Shown: piece after piece, positions 56,319-64,000 of the stretch
Numbering within the stretch: the first letter of the stretch is position 1
Layout: the number at the start of each line of letters is the position of its first letter
Source of the DNA: Fragilaria crotonensis
Taxonomy: Eukaryota > Bacillariophyta > Fragilariophyceae > Fragilariales > Fragilariaceae
NCBI GenBank assembly: GCA_022925895.1
Contig: JAKSYS010000123.1
Location: forward strand, 1-64,000
Length of the DNA stretch: 64,000 nucleotides
Direction: 5' to 3'
Made by a program: the position numbers and the translations under genes
The notes under the pieces: generated by a model
Seen by the model: only the letters and a program-made list of their open reading frames with translations
Told to the model about the DNA's origin: nothing
Databases searched by the model: none

Positions 56319-58442
56319 CTAAATCGCTAAATAGTTCGGTAATGAAAGAATACCATTCCATGCACGGAGAGTGACGTCTGAGCCAAAAGGATAGTACTTC
56401 GCATATCCATGATAAATTGTCAAATCAGAATTGAAAACTTGCACTTTCCCAAGCCTTAATCCTACCGAATACCGATTGATGTTGGTGGCTTGAGTAAATG
56501 TGATGTAGAAAGCCTGAGTCACGCCAGCTTTGACGGTTACGGGAGCGAAAGTCCCCTCAGGCAGGATGCTGGGGCTGCCTGCCGCATTCGTTCGAAACGT
56601 GGCTGTTCCGATCTTTCGCCATTTGGCAGGACTTGACTGGGAACCAGAGAACGCTCCCGTAGTTATCTTCATGTAAACTTCGACCATCGCAAGGGAGGCA
56701 GAGCTTGCGTGGACGGCGAAGTTGGTGACATTCAACTTCTTCGCGGCTTTGATATCGAACATGTGCCCAGCAGCACCAACGTAGCCACCCGCAAAGGTTG
56801 TTGTCAATGACCGGTCATTTGCCGTGGTAGGAGCAGCAGTAGGGGCCTTTGTTGGCAAGGCGGTAGGCACAGCAGTCGGGGCCGCCGTCGTAGGCTGAAC
56901 GGTCGGGGAGGCCGTTGTAGGCATGGCAGTCGGGGCAGCCGTGGGGCGCGCAGATGTTGGGGCAGCCGTGGTAGGCATGGTAGTTGGGGCAGCCGTGGTT
57001 GGCACCGCAGTTGGGGCAGCCGTTGGGCGCGCAGAAGTTGGAGCTGCAGTGGTAGGCACGGCAGTCGGGGCCGCGGTGGTTGGCACCGCAGTTGGGGCTG
57101 CCGTAGGAGCAGAAGTAAGAGGTGGAGGATTGATAGATTGACGAAAATTCGCATAGGCAGCAAGGTTTTCGCGGATCACTAACGCATTGTTGGCTGACGC
57201 GGTTCCTAGGGGACTTCCAAGATAGCTCAGGTTTGGACTTGAAAAGTATTGAATACGAGGACAACTTTGGCTGCTGCATTGATAGGCCAAAATGGAACGA
57301 AATCGCGCCGAGGGATCTTGGTACCCATAGTTATATCCTCCAGAATAACCGCCGGCGTTCAGGGCATCGTGGTTGCAACCCATGTTCTGGCCGATCTCGT
57401 GACCAAAGGAATAGTATCCCGTCGCACAGTCCCTGTGAACAAGTGTGAAGGCATCGGCAGCACTAGGGCTTGATGGCATATAGCCGATGCCATAATATTC
57501 GCTTGTATCCACAAGCATGCTGACGAAATCCGCGCCGTATTGGTCTCGCATGGCATGCACATAGTCAAGCCAGCCATCGCCATTGTTGCGAAGGTAACCA
57601 AGCGTGGATTCCCACGTGTTTGCATAGTCGTTATAGGAATCCTCGTAGTGGGTCTTAACCAATCGAAATGAAGTAGTAATACCGGAGAGTTCATACGCTT
57701 TGTTCGTTTCGGTAACTGCCAAGGCGATGATACCTTCAATTTTAGCTAGGTTCTGGGCAGTTGCGGTACACGTCCCTCCCGGACTAAAGCCGGCCGATAA
57801 CCAATTTACGCAACCTTGTGACAACTTGTCCCTCAGCCACTCCTCGCTAACTTCGTGAGCCGAATTCAGATTATATGCCTCAGCCGCATGCAAATTAATG
57901 ACATTCCACCCAAGGTGTTGCAACAGTAGACGCTTCGCCTTGGTTGGTCCATCTTCTCGGCGCTGTCCATCACCAACGTTTAACAGATAATGGTTTGGGC
58001 CGTCGCATTCAATGACAACCATTTGATCTGGACAGGCAATTTCGATTGAAACGCCGGGGACAGATTCTAATGAAAAAAGATTGCGTTCGTGGTCAAATCC
58101 GATATCAAGAAGCGCATTCGACACATGAATTGCAAACGAGGAGGATAGAGTAAAACATGCGAATTCTTCGAGCTGCGTTTGAAGACCTGCTGGCGGACTT
58201 CCCAGATGAATACCGTACGCCGACGAAAACTTCTGAGCGTATATTATATGTGTCCATGCTTCATCCGGCAAATCGTTTATCTTTCGGTCTAGAAGACTCG
58301 TCCGCAGCACGGGTAACAGGTCGAGGACAGCGATGGCATAACATACCATGAACAAATCACATGCCTTTGAATTAATCAAAACCCTATAGAGGCAGCGTTC
58401 CAATGCCGAGAAAACCCGGCGAAGACGCTCCCAACACGGCAA
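56319..58442 (-). CDS. RAP-domain / metalloprotease fusion frame (protease copy 5)
   Basis: One uninterrupted frame of 707 codons joins two unrelated modules. Residues 1-215 end an OPR-RAP protein: a helical lead-in, then the RAP domain (about 132-205) with VVIECDGPNHY, KAKRLLLQHLGWNVINL. Near residue 215 (about 57797) the sequence switches to the protease exon 2 at SAGFSPGGTCTATAQN. Protease exon 1 (signal peptide, propeptide) is missing. The zinc motif reads HEIGQNMGCNHD, so the second His is Gln and the enzyme is probably dead. The Thr/Pro/Ala stalk and C-terminal domain remain, ending near NGILSLPNYLAI. The first ATG in frame is at 58349. The upstream OPR repeats lie in a different frame, so whether the fusion is translated is uncertain. 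Confidence 0.75.
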   Translation of the reverse strand: MPCWERLRRVFSALERCLYRVLINSKACDLFMVCYAIAVLDLLPVLRTSLLDRKINDLPDEAWTHIIYAQKFSSAYGIHLGSPPAGLQTQLEEFACFTLSSSFAIHVSNALLDIGFDHERNLFSLESVPGVSIEIACPDQMVVIECDGPNHYLLNVGDGQRREDGPTKAKRLLLQHLGWNVINLHAAEAYNLNSAHEVSEEWLRDKLSQGCVNWLSAGFSPGGTCTATAQNLAKIEGIIALAVTETNKAYELSGITTSFRLVKTHYEDSYNDYANTWESTLGYLRNNGDGWLDYVHAMRDQYGADFVSMLVDTSEYYGIGYMPSSPSAADAFTLVHRDCATGYYSFGHEIGQNMGCNHDALNAGGYSGGYNYGYQDPSARFRSILAYQCSSQSCPRIQYFSSPNLSYLGSPLGTASANNALVIRENLAAYANFRQSINPPPLTSAPTAAPTAVPTTAAPTAVPTTAAPTSARPTAAPTAVPTTAAPTTMPTTAAPTSARPTAAPTAMPTTASPTVQPTTAAPTAVPTALPTKAPTAAPTTANDRSLTTTFAGGYVGAAGHMFDIKAAKKLNVTNFAVHASSASLAMVEVYMKITTGAFSGSQSSPAKWRKIGTATFRTNAAGSPSILPEGTFAPVTVKAGVTQAFYITFTQATNINRYSVGLRLGKVQVFNSDLTIYHGYAKYYPFGSDVTLRAWNGILSLPNYLAI

Positions 58443-59219
58443 GAGCCCACGCGCAGCTTGCGATTCCCTGTGCAGTTCCGTGTTTCATCAACCATTCAGC
58501 ACGTTCGTCTAATAACTTAACCAGTGCCGGAACCTCGATTCCTACTGCACCACATGCACCACATGCACATGAACAGTTTGCAATATCTTGCAGATTTCCT
58601 TGTTCAAACAACAATTCAGCATGCTTATCGAGCAACTGAAATAGCTTCGGAGACTCGATGTAATGCTTTCCGCATGCCCATGCACAGTTGACTAAATTCT
58701 GCGGATTTCCATTGTCGATCAACCATTCAGCGCGTTTTGTCAAGCAGTCGAAACAGCGTTGGAACCTCGATTCCAAGGGTACCACACGCCCATGCACAGT
58801 TTTATAGTCATTCGTGAACTTCCACTTTCAAACAACCATTCAGCACGTTGGTCGAGAAAATGGAAGAGCTTTAGGGCCTTGATTTCTACAGTACCACATG
58901 CCCATATGCAGTTTGACATCTCCTGTGGTGTCATATTGTCCATCAACAATTTAGCTCTTCGATCGAGTAGTTTGAAGAGCTCCGGAGCGTTGATTCCTAG
59001 TTCACCTCACATGGAATCTGCAATGTTATTTGAATTTCCATGTTCTAACATGTTCGGTGGATGTCCATTTTCCATTAGCCATTCAGCGCGTTCGTCAAGC
59101 GCGCAGAAACAGCTTTGGAAGCTCGATTCCAAGCTTACCACCACAAGCCCACGCGCAGTTTGCAATATACAATGCGGACTTGCATTGTCAAACAACCATT
59201 CAGGACGTTGGTCGAGCAT
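58384..59219 (-). pseudogene. Decayed middle repeats of the first OPR-RAP gene
   Basis: Six or more 37-residue OPR-like units are recognisable (DQRPEWLFDNASP, DERAEWLMENG, DQRAEWLFESG, TKRAEWLIDNGNP, DKHAELLFEQGN, DERAEWLMKHGTAQ) but occupy three frames, separated by at least four indels. One is a 7-bp insertion near 59213, at the end of the 5' frame. The last unit leads, with another frame change near 58400-58430, into the RAP-encoding frame. This is host gene decay or, less likely, sequence error. Confidence 0.75.
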
Positions 59220-60259
59220 AGAGCAATTGGAGGAGCTTTGGGGCTTCGATTCCTAGAGTACCGCATGCCCATACACAGTTTGAAACGTCATGTGGCCTTC
59301 CATTGTCCATCAGCCATTCAGCTCGTTGGTCAAGTAGTTTAAACAGTTTCGGAGCCTTGATGCCAAGTTTACCACAGGCCCAAATACAGTTTGCAATATC
59401 CTGTGACGTTCCATTTTCGAACAACCATTCAGAGCTATAATCAAGCAGTTTGAATAGCTTCGGAGCCTCGATTCCAAGTGAACCACATGCCCATGCGCAG
59501 TTGGCAATGCCCTGAGGGGTCCCATTTGTAAACAACCATTCCGCGCGTTGGTCAAGCAACGTAAACAAATTCGTAGCCTGGATGCCAAGTGTACCACACG
59601 CCCAAATACTGTTTGCAATATCTTTTGCAGTTCCATTCCGGAACAACCAGTCAGCATGTTGGTCCAGCAATTGAAACAACTTTGGTGCCTGAACTCCGAT
59701 TTTAGCACACGCCCAAACACAGTTGCCTACACCTCGGGGTTCCTTGTTTTGGAACAACCATTCTGCTGTCTCGTTTTCTGACATGAAATTCATGATTCCT
59801 TTTGCATTCGAGTTGCGTTGAGGATGGAGACCCAACTTTGCGACGGCGTGAACAATGGTGGATAAGTGGCGAACCCCACCCAGCCATGGGATGCCATGCT
59901 CCCGAAGCCTTGTGTTCAAATCAGATAGAAACGCTTCGACCAATCGATCATTCCGTCGCACCTGTTGATTGTGTGCCAGATGAGACATGACAGTTGAATA
60001 ATTGGAGGCATTGAAGTTCTGCTTCTGGTCCTGATACATTTTCAATATTTCTCTCCACTGACCATCTTTTCCGAGTGCAAGGATCTGATTGTTGATTGAT
60101 TGTTCCACCTCTATCGGATCTGGCTCTGGCTGTCTCAATTTCGATTCCTCTTCTTCTGCCAGTGCTCTTGCTCTCTGCTGTTTACGTCGTTCCGAGTTAG
60201 CTTTATACCTGCCGAGCATCGAAGTAGCATGAAACTGGCGAGATTGTGCAAACACCATA

Positions 60260-60301
<42 letters not shown>

Positions 60302-60534
60302 TACAAACACAAACGAGTCGTCCTTTCTCGTGACAACGATTCAGATGTTGCCAGTAAGATAGAAGGAGAGCCTTGTACCCATCGTCCATATCCATGAAAA
60401 CAGCGCCAATGCTGAGAATGATGAGAAACAAGAGTTCGAAACCAAGGAATGTGGCGAACCGAATGGAATGATGATATCGCTGGTCCTGTTCGTGTCCTTG
60501 GAGCGAAGCTCCTGATGATCATCGCCGTCCTCAT
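59200..60534 (-). CDS. OPR-like repeat protein, N-terminal part (first OPR-RAP gene)
   Basis: A 444-codon frame begins with ATG at 60534 and an Arg/Ser-rich targeting-like leader (MRTAMIIRSFAPRTRTGPA), then a poly-Ser run, a charged linker (SERRKQQRARALAEEEE), a helical region and five 37-residue units of the type LF-LLD-RAEWLF-NG-P-DIAN-WACG-LGI-APK. The unit matches the octotricopeptide (OPR) family, whose tandem helix-turn-helix repeats bind organelle RNA; diatom proteins of this sort are often labelled Tbc2-like. Localisation to plastid or mitochondrion is inferred. The frame ends after a 7-bp insertion, and further repeats and the RAP domain continue in other frames to the left, so this copy is probably truncated. 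Confidence 0.8.
60261..60299. repeat. TGC/GCA trinucleotide microsatellite coding poly-Ser
   Basis: Thirteen uninterrupted trinucleotide units within the OPR gene leader. On the coding strand they read AGC and give a serine run. Confidence 0.95.
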
Positions 60535-61808
60535 CGTAGTAGATATGTCCTACCGGTAATGTTGAAATCTTGGAGTACTAGAGTACCCAATATCACTTGC
60601 CATTGGCCTTCCCTGTCTGGATTGTATAATGTATCTCGAGGGTTTCGAGATGTTCGTGATGTTGTTGTTGGCATGGATTTGGCAATGGCGAATGGCTGGT
60701 GTTACCGGCATGACAAGTACCAGTATCGTTTTGTGCAGATTGTAGGTACGTCTTTCTACGTACATACAAGTCGTTAGGTTGTAGTAGTCTACTTGGACTG
60801 GTGTAATGTATTGTACGGCGAGTACTGGAGTATCCTCCAGTACTATAGTGACTGTAACTTCGATTGCATGGTACTGTACAAGTGCAAGTGGGGCTTTGTA
60901 CTCGTGGAGTCGGGTCCGAGTAGGTTTCACCAATTTGACGTCAACGCCCACGTCACAGTACTGATCTCTTCACGTTCAACATACTGACATACAGTACTAC
61001 AGTAAGACAGTAACATACTGAGAGCATCCTGATTGGTACTGTAGTACGCGCTGACGTCAAATTGGTGAAACCTAATCGGATCTGACTAGGTTTCTGTGTC
61101 GAGGGCGACAGGTTTCAGATTTCATAGTTCACATTTGTCATCATGTGCTTCTCTCTATACTTTTAATAATTCATTTCATACCTCATATTCCACCCTAGGT
61201 TGATTCAATCGGACAAAACTTCGTCTAGGTAAATGCATTTTTCTCGGCACTCGCCATGGACCAAGAATTTACTGCTATCATGGTTTACCATTGAGCCATG
61301 GTATTAATCGTAAACCATAAGATCTATGGCAGGCAAATGTCGCTAGACAGCCACCCCGGGGTAGATTCGAAAGGAGAAACGTCATGTTGGTGGGCAATTC
61401 CAATATCAAAAGGCGCATTCGAAGCAGCAACCGTGGATGATTGAGTAGTGAATGTAGCTTGGTTCAAGCTGCCTTGGAAGATCTGAAGGCAGACTCGCCA
61501 GACCAAGGCGACATGTGCCAACACAACAGCTTCAACATGACCAATGTGTGACATCACGTCATCAAGGAATAAACAGACTTTTTCCATCAAGAAGTCAGGT
61601 GCATAGCATACGAAACAGGTCTCTCTGACAAAGACGACAATGGCCGAGGACACTTCTGTGATGTCATGCAAAACACCAATGACGATAACTGCCTCCCGTA
61701 CACAGTTTGCGATGCCCGTTGAGACCCATTTTCCATTTATGATTTAGAAACAGCTTCGGAAGCTCGAAGTAGACATACCAAAATTGTAATGCCCAATGGA
61801 GACACACA
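60535..61808. other. Intergenic between the two OPR-like genes
   Basis: About 1.3 kb without a supported gene. It contains the long inverted repeat at 60913-61082 and presumably the promoter of the first OPR gene. The reading frame 61324-61671 (minus) shows no RAP or OPR features, and 61664-62386 is a shadow frame of the repeat array. Confidence 0.5.
60913..61082. repeat. Inverted repeat with 35-bp arms and a CRE-like palindrome
   Basis: Arms 60913-60947 and 61048-61082 are reverse complements at 32 of 35 positions, with a perfect core TAGGTTTCACCAATTTGACGTCA split here as two words (TAGGTTTCACC, AATTTGACGTCA). The 100-bp loop is rich in GTAC/AGTACTG words. Each arm contains TGACGTCA, the CRE consensus. 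It could be a small MITE or a regulatory palindrome upstream of the OPR gene at 60534. Confidence 0.85.
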
Positions 61809-64000
61809 TCAATCAAATATCCCATCTTGTCGATCCCAAAACCCATTATCCCTTTCGTCCACCAATTTAAACAGATTCGGAGCATCGACTCCAAGTTTAC
61901 CACAGGCACACACGCAACGAACAATATCCATTGGTTTTCCATTTTCGAATAGCCATTCAGCCCGATCGTCAAGCAATTTGAAGAGATTCGGTGCCTCGAT
62001 TCCAAGTTTACCAAACGCCCCAACACAATTCGCGATACGCCGTGGAGTCTGATCTTCAAACAACCATTCAGCGCGTTGCTCGGCCAATTTAAACAGATTT
62101 GGAGCCTCAACTCCGAGTTTAGCACACGCCCATAGAGAGACAGCAATATCCTTTGGCTTTCCATATTCAAATAACCATTCAGCATGATTGTCAAGCAACT
62201 TGACCAGATTCGGGGCTTCGATTCCAAGTCTACTACACGCCCATAGACTATTCGCGAAGCGCTGTGGAGTCGAACCTTCAAAAAACCAATCAGCGCGCTG
62301 TTCGAGTAATTCGAACAGCCTCGGAGCCTTGAATCGATGTCTACCACATGCCGTAACACAGCTTGCAATATCATGCGGCTTTCCATAGTCGAATAACCAT
62401 TCAGCGTGTCCGTTGAGCATTTTTAACAGTGATTTAGCCACGCGTTCAACTTTAACAGAGGCCATTAAACACTTTGCAACATTCCGCGGAGCCCCCTTAT
62501 CAAACAAAACTTCACCGTATTTGTCGAGCATCCGAAACAGATGCCTTTCCCTGCTTTCTAGTAAAGCACACGCCCATACACAATTTGTTATATCCCGTGG
62601 ATTCCCATTTTGGAAAAACCATTCAGCACGGTGACTGAGAGTCGAAGACAGTTGCGGAGACTGGATTTTAAGTCTACCACACGCCCAAAAACAATTTCCG
62701 ACACCATGTGGTGTCGAGTTACGTACAAACCAATCAGCACGTTCGTCGAGCAATTTGAACAGATTCGGAGACTCGATTCGAAGTTTACCGCATGCCCATA
62801 CACAGTTAGATATTGCCTGTGGATTTCCATCGTCAAACATCCATTCAGCGCGGTCGTCGAGCAGTTCAAACAGCTTAGGTGCCTTAAATCTCATTTTAGC
62901 ACAAGCCCATACACAGTTTGAGATCAACTGTGAACTTCCACTATCCATCAACCATTCTGCACGTTGGTCAAGCACTCTGAACAGTTTAGGAGCCTCTACT
63001 CCAAGTGTGCTGTATGCCCATACACAGTTTGCAACATCTTGTTGATTTCCACCTTCCATCAACCATTCAGCATTTTTATTAAGCAATCCAAACAGCTTCG
63101 GAGCCTTGAGTCCAAGTGAACCGCAGGCCCATATACAGTTTGCAATATCCTGCGGATTTCCATTTGTGATTAACCATTCAGCTCGCGAACCAAGCATTTT
63201 AACCAGTTTCCGAGCCTTTATTCCGAGTTTACCACAGGCCCATACACAATTTGCAACATTCTGTGAAGTCCCATTTTCAAACAACCATTCCGCACGTTCG
63301 TCGAGCATCAGAAACAGATTCGGAGCATCGACTCCAAGTTTACCGCATGCCCATACACAGTTTGCGATTCCTAGTGGAGTCAAATTTTCAAACAACCATT
63401 CAGCACGTTGATCGAGCAATTGAAACAACTTCGGTGCCTTGATTCCAAGTGCGCCACATGCCCATACACAGTTTGGAATCGCCTGTGGATTTTCATTGTC
63501 CATCAACTCCTCCGCATGTTTGTCAAGCAACTTGAACAGCTTTGGAGATGCGATTCCAAGGGTACCACACGCCCATACGCAGTTTGAAATATTCTGCGAA
63601 TTTCCATTTTTAAACAACCACGCAGCGCGTTTGTCGAGCAACTCAAACAACTTAGGGACGACGTGACCAAGTTTACCACATGACCAAACGCAGTTTGCGA
63701 TTCCAAGTGGAGACCCATTCTCAAACAGCCATTCGGCGCGTTGGTCGAGCAATTCAAGCAACTTTGGAGCTTTGATCCCAAGTGTAGCACACGCCCATAC
63801 ACAATTTGCGATTACCTGTGGAGACCCGGCTTCAAACAACCATTCAGCGCGCCTATCAAGCAATTCAAACAACGTCGGAGCCTCGAAACCCAGAGTAGCG
63901 CATGCCCAGACACAGTTTGAAATCTCCTGTGGCTTTCCATTATTCATCAACCATTCAGCGCGTTGATCCAGCAATCGAAAAAGATTCGGGGCATTGATTC
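61809..64000 (-). CDS. OPR-like repeat protein, about 19 repeats (partial, continues beyond window)
   Basis: An open frame from the window edge to the stop at 61809 encodes at least 19 consecutive 37-residue units plus a partial one. The consensus is LF-LLD-RAEWLFENG-P, then IANCVWACGKLGI-AP. The frame is unbroken across more than 2.1 kb, and unit length is constant, implying selection for structure. Repeats 12-15, in the middle, diverge most (for example LMASVKVERVAKS). The protein ends in LVDERDNGFWDRQDGIFD, part-way through a repeat, and no RAP domain is found in the next 700 bp. Either this copy has lost its C-terminus or a spliced exon was missed. OPR proteins guide organelle mRNA stability, processing or translation. 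The 5' end lies outside the window. Confidence 0.85.
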   Translation of the reverse strand, partial: INAPNLFRLLDQRAEWLMNNGKPQEISNCVWACATLGFEAPTLFELLDRRAEWLFEAGSPQVIANCVWACATLGIKAPKLLELLDQRAEWLFENGSPLGIANCVWSCGKLGHVVPKLFELLDKRAAWLFKNGNSQNISNCVWACGTLGIASPKLFKLLDKHAEELMDNENPQAIPNCVWACGALGIKAPKLFQLLDQRAEWLFENLTPLGIANCVWACGKLGVDAPNLFLMLDERAEWLFENGTSQNVANCVWACGKLGIKARKLVKMLGSRAEWLITNGNPQDIANCIWACGSLGLKAPKLFGLLNKNAEWLMEGGNQQDVANCVWAYSTLGVEAPKLFRVLDQRAEWLMDSGSSQLISNCVWACAKMRFKAPKLFELLDDRAEWMFDDGNPQAISNCVWACGKLRIESPNLFKLLDERADWFVRNSTPHGVGNCFWACGRLKIQSPQLSSTLSHRAEWFFQNGNPRDITNCVWACALLESRERHLFRMLDKYGEVLFDKGAPRNVAKCLMASVKVERVAKSLLKMLNGHAEWLFDYGKPHDIASCVTACGRHRFKAPRLFELLEQRADWFFEGSTPQRFANSLWACSRLGIEAPNLVKLLDNHAEWLFEYGKPKDIAVSLWACAKLGVEAPNLFKLAEQRAEWLFEDQTPRRIANCVGAFGKLGIEAPNLFKLLDDRAEWLFENGKPMDIVRCVCACGKLGVDAPNLFKLVDERDNGFWDRQDGIFD

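Noticed and set aside
61664-62386. 240-codon minus-strand frame with repeated NSALNGCLK-like words
   Set aside because: It is the out-of-frame shadow of the 37-residue repeat array; its periodicity is inherited from the DNA repeat.

Overview
The window looks like nuclear DNA of a stramenopile alga, most likely a diatom. This is an inference: no rRNA or organelle marker is present. The clues are short GT-AG introns (80-145 bp), a Copia-type LTR element, a tyrosine-recombinase retroelement, a piggyBac-like transposase, arrays of 37-residue OPR-like repeats with a RAP domain, and secreted metalloproteases with Thr/Pro-rich stalks. Roughly a third of the window is mobile DNA.

Layout. 1.1-8.5 kb holds a decayed DIRS-like element (minus strand). 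9.9-17.3 kb is an ordinary genic island: an ADCK2-like UbiB-family kinase gene (minus, 3 exons) and, divergent from it, a gene for a large disordered protein with a C-terminal coiled coil (plus, probably 3 exons). 17.6-20.0 kb carries the first of five metalloprotease copies (all minus). 21.2-28.1 kb is a broken piggyBac-like transposase gene split by a 5'-truncated LINE with a perfect 10-bp target-site duplication. 28.2-35.4 kb is a Copia element with identical 155-bp LTRs. 35.4-38.6 kb is mostly featureless but holds a decayed copy of the 3' end of the coiled-coil gene.

38.6-58.4 kb is the most striking part. It contains repeated copies of a convergent pair: a ClpC-type HSP100 ATPase gene (plus) facing a secreted metzincin-like protease gene (minus). 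The best ClpC copy (53.0-56.1 kb) keeps four exons but has a frame break before its C-terminal domain. The other ClpC copies (42.3-43.8, 48.2-48.5 and 51.5-52.0 kb) are internally deleted relics that retain intron or flanking sequence, so they arose by DNA duplication and not retroposition. Protease copies 1-3 are intact, copy 4 is a truncated pseudogene, and copy 5 has lost exon 1 and its second zinc histidine and is fused in frame to a RAP domain. A hAT-type MITE with a perfect 8-bp duplication lies between copies.

58.4-64.0 kb contains two neighbouring OPR-like repeat genes (minus). The first has a targeting-like N-terminus and decaying middle repeats and runs towards the RAP/protease fusion. 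The second is a clean array of about 19 repeats that continues past the window end and shows no RAP domain here.

Functionally, the host genes suggest organelle maintenance (UbiB-family kinase, Clp ATPase, OPR-RAP RNA-binding factors) and extracellular proteolysis. No operon-like cooperation is implied, because this is a eukaryotic locus.
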